DNA of 64,000 bases, from NCBI GenBank assembly GCA_964569695.1, contig CAZMUA010000006.1, forward strand, positions 62,001-126,000, in the 5' to 3' direction. The DNA comes from UBA8106 sp964569695. GTDB taxonomy: Bacteria > Acidobacteriota > Vicinamibacteria > Vicinamibacterales > UBA823. The translations under genes were made by a program, and so were the position numbers. The notes under the pieces are model-generated. The model did no database searches. It had not been told where the DNA came from and saw nothing but the letters and a program-made list of their open reading frames with translations. This document shows, piece by piece, positions 54,578 through 63,401 of this stretch (position 1 is its first letter; every line of letters begins with the position of its first letter).

Positions 54578-55789
54578 TCACTGTTCAAATTCTGAGTATT
54601 TTGGTAACTCGCAACGCGTCGCCTTATCTACGCGGTAACCCAACACGTAATCAGCTTGCATCAGGGAGTGTATCTCTTTTGTGCCTTCATATATCACGGC
54701 ACCTTTGCAGTTGCGATAAAAACGTCCGACCGGATATTCGTCCGAATAACCATTCGCTCCATGAATCTGAACTGCATCTGAAGCAGCCTTCTCAGATGCT
54801 TCCGTAGAAAACCATTTAGCCAATCCAGTTTCTCGAGTGCTTCGACGCCCTTCGTTTTTAAGCCAACCGGCTCGCAGCCAAAGAAGTCGTGATGCTTGAT
54901 AATTCGACTCCATGTTGGCAATCATTGCCTTAACCAATTGATGTTGTCCTATTTCAACACCGAAAGTGCGCCTTTCCCTCGCGTATTTTTCTGATGCGTC
55001 TCTACAGGCCCTGATAAGTCCAGTGGCTCCTGCCGCCACGGTATACCGTCCCTGATCTAGTGCCGACATTGCGATCTTGAAACCTTCACCGGGCTCGCCT
55101 AAAACGTTCTCTTCTGGAACCTCCATTTCTTCCATCTTAAAGAATCCAGTATTTCCAGCCAGAATTCCCCATTTTTCTGTCAGAGTTCCACTGACAAAGC
55201 CTTCAAATGAACGTTCAACAATAAACGCTGTAAGACCAGAGGGATCTCTAGCTTTCTTCTTTTTTAAGTCGCTCCATGCGAACACCAGAAAGTGATCGGC
55301 CACATCAGCCAGCGAAATCCACATTTTTTCGCCAGTCAACAAATAGCGGCTCCCTTTTTTCTGAGCAACTGTCTGGATGCCTCGAACATCGCTTCCGGCC
55401 CCAGGCTCCGTAAGTCCATAAGTGGCTATCTTCTCACCCTTAGCCTGTGGCAGAAGGTACCGGAGTTTCTGATCCTCGTTTCCCCAAGTAAGTAAAGATA
55501 AGCAGTTGAGCCCTAGATGAACCGATAAAATCACCCTAAGCGATGTGTCTACATACTCCAGTTCTTCACTTGCCAGACCGAGACTCACATAGTCCATCCC
55601 AACGCCGCCGTATTTCTTTGGCACACATAGGCCTAAAAGCCCGAGGCCTGCCATTTTTTTTAAAATAGACTCATCGAATCGGTGTTCGCGGTCTAGTTGA
55701 CGAATTTGTGGAGCAACCTCAGCAGTGGACCATTCACGAACCGACTGCTCAAGCATTTGATTTTCTTCGGTAAGATTAAATTCGATCAT
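54578..55789 (-). CDS. Acyl-CoA dehydrogenase
   Basis: 403 residues. Flavoenzyme of the ACAD superfamily. FAD/substrate motif GLTEPGAGSDVRG (about 126-138), FKMEEMEVP, and the catalytic glutamate in VIYEGTKEIH (about 375) with the following Q. The tail continues 25 residues past the usual LGR. The position of the glutamate is that of short- and medium-chain and glutaryl-CoA enzymes; the chain length cannot be told. It follows the SAM hydroxide adenosyltransferase gene. Confidence 0.92.
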   Translation of the reverse strand: MIEFNLTEENQMLEQSVREWSTAEVAPQIRQLDREHRFDESILKKMAGLGLLGLCVPKKYGGVGMDYVSLGLASEELEYVDTSLRVILSVHLGLNCLSLLTWGNEDQKLRYLLPQAKGEKIATYGLTEPGAGSDVRGIQTVAQKKGSRYLLTGEKMWISLADVADHFLVFAWSDLKKKKARDPSGLTAFIVERSFEGFVSGTLTEKWGILAGNTGFFKMEEMEVPEENVLGEPGEGFKIAMSALDQGRYTVAAGATGLIRACRDASEKYARERRTFGVEIGQHQLVKAMIANMESNYQASRLLWLRAGWLKNEGRRSTRETGLAKWFSTEASEKAASDAVQIHGANGYSDEYPVGRFYRNCKGAVIYEGTKEIHSLMQADYVLGYRVDKATRCELPKYSEFEQ

Positions 55790-55880
55790 CTACTCGCCAT
55801 TCTTACTAGTGAAGACAAGGTAACTACGCTGCAGTTCTTAAGATTACCACGAGGATTTCGCGGTTTCTACCGCACTCTAA

Positions 55881-56675
55881 TCATTTTGTTCGAAGAACGC
55901 TGATCTTTGAACCCCTTTTTACTTCAAGAAACTCAGCAGCACTGCTTGAATTCGCAGCTAATTCAAGATGATCCGTGCTTCCGAATAAAGCACATACTTC
56001 TCCCTGATCAATTTCTGCATAAGTGCCAACAACCCGTTTCACTTGGTGGGAACCGACAGTCAACTGAATATCACCTTGTCCGGACAGGCGTTCAAAATCT
56101 GTCCGGTTGATATTTGTAACCGCATTGCCGTATCGGTCAACTCTCATGACTTGACCCTTGATTCCATCAGAACTAACGATTGTCGAAGGCAAGTCAAGTT
56201 TTAAAAAATTCGAGGTCGGACGCCCTAGAGCGCTTATTTGTATTCCCTTTGCGAGCCAAGCGGCTGCCGGAGCGAATTTATCCCTACCTTCAAAGGTTTT
56301 GCTCACGGTTGGGCGAGCATAGCGCCGTTCGGTTATTTCAACCACCTCTGACGGTTCCTTCTTAGCAAAGACTCCACTCAACACGCCATTATCTGGAGCA
56401 ACAAAGCGGTACCCTCCAACCGTTGCCGCGAGACCACTTCGTTTGGAACCAACGCCTGGGTCAATAACGACCAAAAAAATAGTAGAGGCTGGAAAGTAAT
56501 GGTAGGCAGAGGCTAGTTGAATCGCACCGTCAAAAATGTCATGGGGGTCAATTTCATGCGAAATATCAACGAGAATTACTTCTGGGCAAATGCTTAAAGC
56601 TACCGCCTTCATGGACCCGGTATAGTGGTCGCGTGTTCCAAAATCCGTAAGTAACGCGATCACTGGACGAGCCAT
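55881..56675 (-). CDS. SAM hydroxide adenosyltransferase (DUF62 family)
   Basis: 264 residues, similar in layout to fluorinase/chlorinase enzymes, which bind SAM between an N-terminal domain and a small C-terminal barrel. The start VIALLTDFGTRDHYTGSMK carries the Asp and the DH residues of the hydroxide-activating triad; VVIDPGVGS and APDNGVLS follow. Most such proteins hydrolyse SAM to adenosine and methionine rather than halogenate. AAAGGAG precedes the ATG. There is no halogenase-type neighbour. Confidence 0.9.
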   Translation of the reverse strand: MARPVIALLTDFGTRDHYTGSMKAVALSICPEVILVDISHEIDPHDIFDGAIQLASAYHYFPASTIFLVVIDPGVGSKRSGLAATVGGYRFVAPDNGVLSGVFAKKEPSEVVEITERRYARPTVSKTFEGRDKFAPAAAWLAKGIQISALGRPTSNFLKLDLPSTIVSSDGIKGQVMRVDRYGNAVTNINRTDFERLSGQGDIQLTVGSHQVKRVVGTYAEIDQGEVCALFGSTDHLELAANSSSAAEFLEVKRGSKISVLRTK

Positions 56676-56747
56676 CTCTTATTACTCCTTTAAGAGGTAA
56701 ATATGCCCCGTCGTGCAACTTGCGACACTTTTTTCTGTTTGCGCTAA

Positions 56748-57377
56748 CTAGGGCTTCCGGAACAACATTTCGCGAACCCGTCTCTTCAAGAGATATGTTT
56801 CATTGATCCTAAACTCATCGAACAACCTAATTACATCGCGACTACTCCAAGGAGATTGTTTGGAACGGGACCCATCGTACGGTCGATAATCCAGATGATC
56901 TATATCCACTATCACGTGCCTCGTGAATGACGGCACATTCGGTTTTTCCATTCCAAACATGCCAAACACTGAAGCACCAGGCCGAAGAACTCTAGCGATC
57001 TCATTCACCAAGGCGTGAGCAGATGCCTTATCAAGATAGTCAAGCAGGTCCCAACAAAGAATGCCGTCTATAGTCGAGTCCTTTTGTCTTAAACGGTCAG
57101 AAAAATGTCGAGAGAGTGACTCTACTGCTTCACTACCTTTAAATGCAGCCAGGTCGCTATACAGATCCTCCACAACCATTTTGCAACCAAGTTCTTTGTC
57201 GAAAAAATCTACATTTCCGCCGACTATTGGACCGAAATCAAGAATGTTTTTGCCACCTTGATCGCGAACATATGATACGAATCGTGACAAAGCGAGGGTG
57301 CGAACTGTCGAAGAGTTCGATGCTAAAGGCGTCAAATCTTTAAGAGAGAGTCCTCTGTTCAGGTTACTCATACCCAA
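56748..57377 (-). CDS. SAM-dependent methyltransferase-like protein
   Basis: 209 residues of the class I Rossmann fold. Motif I is ILDFGPIVGGNVDFF (about 39-53), looser than the usual E/DxGxGxG; DGILCWDLLDYLD is the post-II strand, and the arrangement ALVNEIARVLRPGASVFGMF is typical for motif III. The substrate is unknown. It lies between bactofilin and the SAM hydroxide adenosyltransferase gene, all on the minus strand. Confidence 0.75.
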   Translation of the reverse strand: MGMSNLNRGLSLKDLTPLASNSSTVRTLALSRFVSYVRDQGGKNILDFGPIVGGNVDFFDKELGCKMVVEDLYSDLAAFKGSEAVESLSRHFSDRLRQKDSTIDGILCWDLLDYLDKASAHALVNEIARVLRPGASVFGMFGMEKPNVPSFTRHVIVDIDHLDYRPYDGSRSKQSPWSSRDVIRLFDEFRINETYLLKRRVREMLFRKP

Positions 57378-57433
57378 AAACCATCCTTGGCCTAAAACGC
57401 GATCCTAGAATGCAGAAATTAACAAGTTGCCTA

Positions 57434-57958
57434 TCAAGGCAACCTGGGTATTGAAGGTTGTTCGGCAGTCTTTTCAGGTTTTGGGGCAACCTTGCGTTTC
57501 TCTGGAGCATCAGGTTGGGGTTGCATGTCGATGCTCCCGCGAAAGTGGGCACCGTCAGCAATGGCCAATTTTTTCGTAATGATATCTCCGTTCACGGTTC
57601 CATGATCCCGAATGTCAACCTTTTCGGAGGCTGTCACATTACCTTTAACTTCTCCAAGCACGATGACAACTTTGGCAGAGATTTCGGCTTTCAATTTACC
57701 CTGTGCGCCAACAGTTAGGGTGCTCTGGGGAAGAGAAATCTTACCGTCAACCTTTCCCTCAATCATTAAATCTTCACTGCCGTTGATCTCCCCTTTAATC
57801 ACAACCGATTTACCAACATGCACGACATTATTGCGTGGGACTCTTGATTCAATCCCAGACAACTGCCCAGCATTGGTCGCGATAGGTGACGCAGGTTTTG
57901 CTGTACCAGCCACGGAAACCTGATTGGCCGACCGATTTGGATCTTCCCGTTTCCACAT
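57434..57958 (-). CDS. Bactofilin
   Basis: 174 residues. The central DUF583 beta-helix (about 45-145) has the regular hydrophobic/glycine repeats of bactofilins: a GKSVVIKGEINGSEDLMIEG start and GEVKGNVTA steps. N- and C-terminal tails are polar and proline-rich. Bactofilins polymerise without nucleotides and guide cell-shape and wall enzymes. It has its own strong promoter, divergent from that of the cysteine desulfurase. Confidence 0.92.
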   Translation of the reverse strand: MWKREDPNRSANQVSVAGTAKPASPIATNAGQLSGIESRVPRNNVVHVGKSVVIKGEINGSEDLMIEGKVDGKISLPQSTLTVGAQGKLKAEISAKVVIVLGEVKGNVTASEKVDIRDHGTVNGDIITKKLAIADGAHFRGSIDMQPQPDAPEKRKVAPKPEKTAEQPSIPRLP

Positions 57959-58008
57959 ATAGCCCTCTCCAGTAGATCAACTCGTCTATCGGTTTGTGAA
58001 GTATGCCA

Positions 58009-58037
58009 GTATATGAAAGCGGTCCTAGGCCTGTCTA
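58009..58037 (-). promoter_or_regulatory. Sigma-70-type promoter of the bactofilin gene
   Basis: Minus strand TAGACA (58032-58037), 17-base spacer, TATACT (58009-58014). Both boxes match 5 of 6. The leader to the ATG at 57958 is about 45 bases and contains a good GGAGAGG ribosome binding site. The -35 box lies 9 bases from that of the divergent promoter. Confidence 0.7.
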
Positions 58038-58046
58038 GTCCTTTTG

Positions 58047-58075
58047 TTGCTGAGGGTTAGAGCCGGTGCTATCAT
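58047..58075 (+). promoter_or_regulatory. Sigma-70-type promoter of the cysteine desulfurase-mnmA operon
   Basis: TTGCTG (58047-58052), 17-base spacer, TATCAT (58070-58075). The -10 box matches 5 of 6, the -35 box 4 of 6. The predicted start is about 25 bases before the ATG at 58106. Confidence 0.6.
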
Positions 58076-58105
58076 GGGTAATTATCTGCAACAGGCGTCT
58101 TAATA

Positions 58106-59323
58106 ATGCGAATCTATTTCGATCACAACGCCACCACCCCGGTTGAGCCGACTGTAGCTGAGGCTATGTCCTTAGCCCTGAATTCAACATTTGGAAACCC
58201 ATCGAGCGTCCACCATTTCGGACAACAAGCGAAGAAGGTAATAGACGAAGCACGCACAGCCGTCGCAGAACTCTTGGTTGCTCGTCCATCCGAAATTGTA
58301 TTTACTTCCGGAGGCACTGAATCCGACAATCTTGCGATTCGCGGAGTTGCAGAGTTGGCTGCGACCACAAATGGCCGCCGACATTTAATAACAAGTGCAA
58401 TCGAGCATGATGCGGTTCTGAAAACAGTAAAAACTCTCGGCAAGAGAGATGGATGGCGGTGCACGATTTTACCGGTTAACAACCAAGGACTTGTTTCTTC
58501 AAACCAACTTGCCAAGGTGATCGACGATGAGACGTCCATAGTTTCAGTCATGCAGGCCAATAACGAAATTGGAACCATTCAACCAATTCGTGAATTAACT
58601 GAAATCACTCATGACCGTGGAGCACTATTTCACACTGACGCAGTACAGGCTGCTGGAAAAATTCCTATTGATGTTAAATCCCTAAAAATTGACCTGTTGT
58701 CCATCTCTGCTCACAAATTTAATGGACCAAAGGGTGTTGGCGCTCTTTGGTCAAAACGAGGGATTCGCTTTAATCCGATTTTGACAGGCGGAGGACACGA
58801 ACGTCATCGTCGAGCAGGAACTGAGAATGTTCCTGCTCTCGCAGGATTCGGTGTTGCTGCAAAGTTGGCATTGAAAAACATTGAAACTGGCGATTCAATT
58901 ACTAGAAGTCTTAGAGATCGTCTTGAGAATTCCATCGTCGAAAACGTTTCGGGTGCAACCATAAATGGCAACCTCGACTTACGGGTGCCCAATACTACGA
59001 ATATAAGTTTTGAAGGAGTTGAAGCAGAATCCCTCCTCATCGCGCTCGATCTTGAAGGTGTGTCAGTCTCGACCGGGTCCGCATGCTCGTCAGGAACCCT
59101 TGAGCCTTCTCACGTTCTTCGAGCCATGGGTCTCTCATCCTCTCGGGGACAGAGCTCAATTCGATTTAGCCTTGGTTTAAACAATAACGAGGCTGAAGTC
59201 GATCAAGTGGTAAGAATTTTACCCAGATTGGTTAGCCGTCTTCGAAATCTTCGCCGAGCCAGCCGAATGCCAACACAAGACTCGCAAACAGTAGTGACTA
59301 TTTCAGGGAAGGAAAGTCATTAA
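58106..59323 (+). CDS. Cysteine desulfurase (NifS/IscS family)
   Basis: 405 residues. PLP enzyme that removes sulfur from cysteine. The PLP lysine is in SAHKFNGPKGVG (about 200); the sulfur-carrying cysteine is in STGSACSSGTLEPSHVLRAMG (shown from about 320), the loop form of IscS-type group I enzymes. The next gene, mnmA, starts on the last base of this stop codon (TAATG), so the sulfur probably goes to tRNA thiolation. No iscU, iscA or suf scaffold gene is adjacent. Confidence 0.93.
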   Translation: MRIYFDHNATTPVEPTVAEAMSLALNSTFGNPSSVHHFGQQAKKVIDEARTAVAELLVARPSEIVFTSGGTESDNLAIRGVAELAATTNGRRHLITSAIEHDAVLKTVKTLGKRDGWRCTILPVNNQGLVSSNQLAKVIDDETSIVSVMQANNEIGTIQPIRELTEITHDRGALFHTDAVQAAGKIPIDVKSLKIDLLSISAHKFNGPKGVGALWSKRGIRFNPILTGGGHERHRRAGTENVPALAGFGVAAKLALKNIETGDSITRSLRDRLENSIVENVSGATINGNLDLRVPNTTNISFEGVEAESLLIALDLEGVSVSTGSACSSGTLEPSHVLRAMGLSSSRGQSSIRFSLGLNNNEAEVDQVVRILPRLVSRLRNLRRASRMPTQDSQTVVTISGKESH

Positions 59324-60387
59324 TGCGAGTCGTTGTTGCAATGTCTGGAGGCGTAGACTCTTCGGTCGCAGCGTCATTAATGGTAGATGCCGGACATGAC
59401 GTGGTTGGCTTTTCGATGCAACTATACGATCAGCGAAACATAGACACAGGCTTTGGTAGGTGTTGCAGTATTGACGATCTGCACGATGCTAAACGAACGG
59501 CTTCTATGTTGAAAATCCCTCACTATGTCATCAATTTTCAGGAACAATTTAAGAATCTCGTAACATCAAATTTTATTTCGGAGTATACATCTGGTAGGAC
59601 TCCAATACCCTGTGTGCACTGCAATAGCGAGTTGAAATTTACTCACTTGCTAGACCGGGCAGTCGCCCTAGAAGCCGAAGCCGTGGCCACCGGGCATTAC
59701 GTCCGTGTCGAAAAAGATCCGAAGACTAAAAATTATCTTTTAAAAACTGCCCTTGATCCCGAGAAAGATCAGTCATATTTTCTTTTCGGGTTGAACCAAG
59801 AACAGCTTTCGCAGGCAATTTTTCCGGTCGGAAATTTAGACAAAGTCTCCGTTCGTTCATATGCTAGAAAGAGAGGGCTTCCTGTTGCGGATAAGCCGGA
59901 CAGTCAAGAACTCTGCTTTGTGCCATCCGGCGAGCACATCGAATTTATCGAGAAGCATGCTGAAGTCCAGAGCGGTGGGGGTAGGATTCAAAACCTAGCC
60001 GGGGAAACTCTTGGCGAACATAAGGGAATCCATCGATTCACTGTTGGACAGCGTCGAGGTTTAGGTATTCAATCCCGAGAACCTCTTTACGTTTTAGAGA
60101 TTAATGCCGAAACACAAATCATTACGGTTGGCCCGAGAACGTCACTGGAGCGCACTTGTTTCACCGCCTCTAATGTAAATTGGATAGCAAATACTCCTCC
60201 CACCGATCGAATCAACGCAGCAACCCGAATCCGTCACGGGCACACGGCATCCAACGCGACCGTGCAGACCCTTAAGGGAAACCGCGCTGAAGTCTGTTTC
60301 AACGAACCCCAGCTGGCGGTTACACCAGGTCAGGCTGTAGTTTGGTATGAAAACGATGTAATTCTCGGAGGGGGCTGGATTGATTAA
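59323..60387 (+). CDS. mnmA: tRNA-specific 2-thiouridylase MnmA
   Basis: 354 residues. Thiolates U34 of tRNAs for Lys, Glu and Gln. PP-loop AMSGGVDSSVA at 6-16; catalytic Cys in TPIPCVHCN (about 95) and a second Cys in ELCFVPSGE (about 200). Overlaps the cysteine desulfurase by one base. Converges with trxB (12 bases between ends). Confidence 0.95.
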   Translation: MRVVVAMSGGVDSSVAASLMVDAGHDVVGFSMQLYDQRNIDTGFGRCCSIDDLHDAKRTASMLKIPHYVINFQEQFKNLVTSNFISEYTSGRTPIPCVHCNSELKFTHLLDRAVALEAEAVATGHYVRVEKDPKTKNYLLKTALDPEKDQSYFLFGLNQEQLSQAIFPVGNLDKVSVRSYARKRGLPVADKPDSQELCFVPSGEHIEFIEKHAEVQSGGGRIQNLAGETLGEHKGIHRFTVGQRRGLGIQSREPLYVLEINAETQIITVGPRTSLERTCFTASNVNWIANTPPTDRINAATRIRHGHTASNATVQTLKGNRAEVCFNEPQLAVTPGQAVVWYENDVILGGGWID

Positions 60388-60399
60388 AGTTCATTCCAC

Positions 60400-61353
60400 T
60401 CACGATTCTTTGCCTGTCGTTGCATTTCCAGGTTTAGGCAGAGATTCCAAGTAGCGTTCAGCATCAATAGCCGCCATGCAGCCAGAACCAGCTGCGGTTA
60501 CGGCTTGTCGATAGACCGGGTCTTGAACATCACCGCACGCAAAGACACCCGGTCGAGAAGTAAACGATCCGTTTTTCGTTCTTATGTAATTCTGTTCGTC
60601 AAGGTCTAGCTGATCAGTGAACAGAGACGTGTTCGGGTTGTGGCCTATCGCGACAAATACTCCATCAACAGGTAACTCCTTCAATTCTCCAGAATCGATG
60701 CGGCGGAGAATCGCAGAGGTGACCTTGCCAGCTTCAACATCATTAATATCTGAAATTTCTGAGTTCCATTCAAATGAAATCTTGGGGTGATTAAGCGCCT
60801 TATCTTGCATTATTTTTGACGCTCGTAAGGCATCTCGTCTATGGACTACTGTTACATGGGAAGCAAACTTAGTCAGGAAGAGCGCTTCTTCCATTGCCGA
60901 ATCACCGCCACCCACAACAATAATCGGTCGTCCCTTAAAAAAGAATCCGTCACAGGTAGCACAAGTCGAAACACCATGACCCATTAGTTTAAGTTCAGAG
61001 GGCAATCCGAGAAGACGCGCCGATGCACCCGTCGAAATAATGAGCGATCGTGACTCGTACAGGGTCTTCCCTACTTGCACTTTTATGGAAGCGTTGGAAA
61101 TCTCCACATTGTCCACGTTGCCAGTGATGATTTGAGACCCAAATCTGGTTGCCTGAAGTCGCAATTCGGCAATCAAGTCCGGCCCCATAATGCCGTCACG
61201 ATAGCCAGGCCAATTCTCAACCATTGTCGTTAGCATAAGTTGACCACCTGCATCCAAACCCTCAATGACTAAGGGTTCAAGATTTGCTCGAGCGGAATAA
61301 ATCGCTGCCGTCAAACCGGCTGGTCCAGAACCAATGATAATGACTTCGCGCAT
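60400..61353 (-). CDS. trxB: Thioredoxin reductase
   Basis: 317 residues. FAD-binding GSGPAGLTAA at 8-17; NADPH-binding VVGGGDSAMEEALFL (about 154); redox-active CATC in STCATCDGFF (about 134-142). It reduces the thioredoxin encoded just upstream (61369-61698, 15 bases away). Typical low-molecular-weight bacterial type. Confidence 0.95.
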   Translation of the reverse strand: MREVIIIGSGPAGLTAAIYSARANLEPLVIEGLDAGGQLMLTTMVENWPGYRDGIMGPDLIAELRLQATRFGSQIITGNVDNVEISNASIKVQVGKTLYESRSLIISTGASARLLGLPSELKLMGHGVSTCATCDGFFFKGRPIIVVGGGDSAMEEALFLTKFASHVTVVHRRDALRASKIMQDKALNHPKISFEWNSEISDINDVEAGKVTSAILRRIDSGELKELPVDGVFVAIGHNPNTSLFTDQLDLDEQNYIRTKNGSFTSRPGVFACGDVQDPVYRQAVTAAGSGCMAAIDAERYLESLPKPGNATTGKES

Positions 61354-61368
61354 GGAGTCTCAGATGTC

Positions 61369-61698
61369 TTAAATATGCTTATCAAGCATCGATTTCAACT
61401 GTGAATCGTCAGCAACTCCGACAACCTGATCAACCACTTCTCCACCTTTAAAAAGTAGCAATGTTGGAATACCTCGAATACTAAAACGCTGGGCCACGTT
61501 TGGATGCTCGTCAACGTTCAACTTCCCGACAGTGACTTTTCCATCATAATCACTGGCCAAGGCTTCTACGGTCGGAGCCAGTTGACGGCAGGGACCACAC
61601 CATTCCGCCCAAAAATCGACGAGTACGGGTCCTTCTGCACCGACCACCGTCGAATCAAAATTCTCATCTGTAAATGTTTGAACCTTTTCAGAACTCAT
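61369..61698 (-). CDS. trxA: Thioredoxin
   Basis: 109 residues, single domain. Active site W-C-G-P-C (from about 33: WAEWCGPC). The cis-proline is in GIPTLLLFKGG. AGGAG lies 6 bases before the start. Forms a unit with trxB. Confidence 0.96.
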   Translation of the reverse strand: MSSEKVQTFTDENFDSTVVGAEGPVLVDFWAEWCGPCRQLAPTVEALASDYDGKVTVGKLNVDEHPNVAQRFSIRGIPTLLLFKGGEVVDQVVGVADDSQLKSMLDKHI

Positions 61699-61757
61699 TT
61701 TTTACTCCTCAAAAGAACTATCTTCAAGTTGACAACCACAAATTGTCATGGCTGCTT

Positions 61758-63254
61758 CTATTCTGCAAATTGAGTGGAAGCCCAATTCGCCAACAAATGG
61801 GTTTCATTAAATCGATCTGAATTAGACCAGGCTCCCAAGACGACAACTGCGACTGGACCGACATTAGGAAGATTAATTAAGGTCGCCAAGCAGTATCCCG
61901 CTTTTCTGATAAATCCAGTTTTTCCACCTAAAATATCTAAGTCGTCAGCCAATAATCGATTCGTGTTTCGAACTCGAACGCTCCGCCTATTTGTTTGAAC
62001 TCGATAATATCGTTTTTGCATAATCTTCGAGATCTGCTCATTGCCAGATGCGTAAACAATTAGTCTCGATACATCCAGGGCCGATGACACATTTTGAGCA
62101 TCCAGACCAGATGGATCCGCAAAAGTCGTACCTGACAGACCAAGTGCACTCGCCTTTTCGTTCATTCGCTGCACAAATCCCTCAGAGCCCCATATTGAGA
62201 TTCTTGCAAGTACTCGGGCCGCTGCATTATCCGACGCCACTAAGGCCAAGTGCAGCAAATCACCAACCTTCAGCTCTTCCCGGTTTCGAAGATAGGTGGT
62301 CGATGCTCTTCGCACGTCGGCCCGTTCAACCTGAACCGTTTCCTCGAGGTCTGGAAGACTTTCCAAAAATACGACGGCTGTCATCACCTTAGTGATGCTC
62401 GCGATCGACCGTGACGCGTTTGAGTTGTCTTCCCAAATAACTTCGCCCTTTATTGGGTCGTAAATAATCGCGGCCTCGGCCCTAACCTTGGGAACCCACT
62501 TTCCATCAGTTGGAATCGTTAAATACTGACCAACCCGAATCAACGTACGGCTTCCTAGTCCATTTGAAGACTGAATCACCCTTACCGAACTCCCGTAACG
62601 TCTTGCTAGGCGACTCAGATTGTCCCCGCGACTCACTCGGTGCACAATTGTGCCGCCACCAGTCGCATTGCCGACTGCGTTCACAGCTTGGGAACTAGGC
62701 TGTCTACCGCCCGGAATCTCTAACCTTTGCCCAATCCGCAGTAGGGTGCGGCTGCCCAATCCATTCGCCGATTGAATAGATCGAACTGTCGTCCCGTACC
62801 GTTGTGCTAAGCGACTAAGATTATCGCCACGATTAACTCGATGCACAATTGCGCCACCGGGCTCGATGCTTGTAGCTTGACCCGGAATTTGCGAATTGGA
62901 GCTTCCTTCACTAGGGATTTCCAGCCGTTGTCCAATGCGCAGCAAGCTACGCCCACCCATTCCATTTAGTAATTGAATAGCTTCAACCGTCGTGCCATAT
63001 CGGCTTGCCAGGCGACTCAAATTGTCACCTCGGCTCACTCGATGGATAACGGTGTTTGAAGTTACTTGCGAGTCTGACTGTAAGGTCTTCTCTGAATAGA
63101 AGCTCCCTCGAAACTTCAAAGAGTGAGCTGAGAAGTCCAATCCTTCTGGAACAGGTTTAGCGCTGACAGCAGAACCAAACAAACCAAATAGAATTATCGA
63201 ACAGGGTAAACAGATTTTTACAGAAAGCCTACAAGCTATGACTAGACTACGCAC
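61758..63254 (-). CDS. D-alanyl-D-alanine carboxypeptidase (S11) with three N-terminal LysM domains
   Basis: 498 residues, GTG start. A signal peptide (about 12-32) precedes three LysM units (70-114, 137-181, 203-248), each with H-R-V-(S/N)-R-G-D-N-L-S-R-L-A--YG and a RIGQ-L-IP end. The peptidase follows: S286-x-x-K289 in ASITKV, S-x-N (about 344), and KTG in GGKTGFIRKAG (about 440). The usual PBP5 C-terminal domain is not present. The enzyme should trim the terminal D-Ala of peptidoglycan while the LysM domains hold it on glycan. Its 147-base upstream gap contains a foldable leader element (63286-63387). Confidence 0.92.
   Translation of the reverse strand: MRSLVIACRLSVKICLPCSIILFGLFGSAVSAKPVPEGLDFSAHSLKFRGSFYSEKTLQSDSQVTSNTVIHRVSRGDNLSRLASRYGTTVEAIQLLNGMGGRSLLRIGQRLEIPSEGSSNSQIPGQATSIEPGGAIVHRVNRGDNLSRLAQRYGTTVRSIQSANGLGSRTLLRIGQRLEIPGGRQPSSQAVNAVGNATGGGTIVHRVSRGDNLSRLARRYGSSVRVIQSSNGLGSRTLIRVGQYLTIPTDGKWVPKVRAEAAIIYDPIKGEVIWEDNSNASRSIASITKVMTAVVFLESLPDLEETVQVERADVRRASTTYLRNREELKVGDLLHLALVASDNAAARVLARISIWGSEGFVQRMNEKASALGLSGTTFADPSGLDAQNVSSALDVSRLIVYASGNEQISKIMQKRYYRVQTNRRSVRVRNTNRLLADDLDILGGKTGFIRKAGYCLATLINLPNVGPVAVVVLGAWSNSDRFNETHLLANWASTQFAE
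62511..63047 (-). repeat. Three direct repeats coding for LysM domains
   Basis: Units at 62913-63047, 62712-62846 and 62511-62648, separated by 66 and 63 bases. Similarity at both protein and DNA level is high, pointing to tandem duplication inside the gene. The linkers (for example residues 115-136) are polar and variable. Confidence 0.85.
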
Positions 63255-63285
63255 GCGTTAATCTACTTTCGGCTACAAATCTCTT

Positions 63286-63387
63286 AGACTTTAAGGGCAT
63301 GGGTTGATCTATTTACTCACGTGGGGCTTCCGACGGATTACACCCACGCAGCCCCAGCATCAATATTGTCGTGCTAGCCTTAAGTCT
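63286..63387 (-). ncRNA. Candidate structured leader RNA, possibly pseudoknotted
   Basis: Minus strand. Outer stem: AGACTTAAGGC (63387-63377) pairs with GCCCTTAAAGTCT (63298-63286), with two bulges. Inside, TGGGGCT (63356-63350) can pair with AGCCCCA (63328-63322), 7 bp; GTGGGT (63347-63342) can pair with ACCCAT (63304-63299), 6 bp with one G-U. The order A-B-A'-B' makes a pseudoknot, and B' stacks directly on the outer stem. It ends 31 bases before the GTG of the LysM gene and begins 14 bases after the VWFA gene's stop. It does not resemble any riboswitch or RNA that I can identify. Confidence 0.4.
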
Positions 63388-63401
63388 GTCCAGTTAAAAA
63401 C

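Noticed and set aside
63286..63387. c-di-AMP (ydaO/yuaA) riboswitch or bacterial SRP RNA
   Set aside because: Some short matches (AATCCGTC, GGAAG) exist, but the order of conserved segments of ydaO and the SRP tetraloop context are absent.
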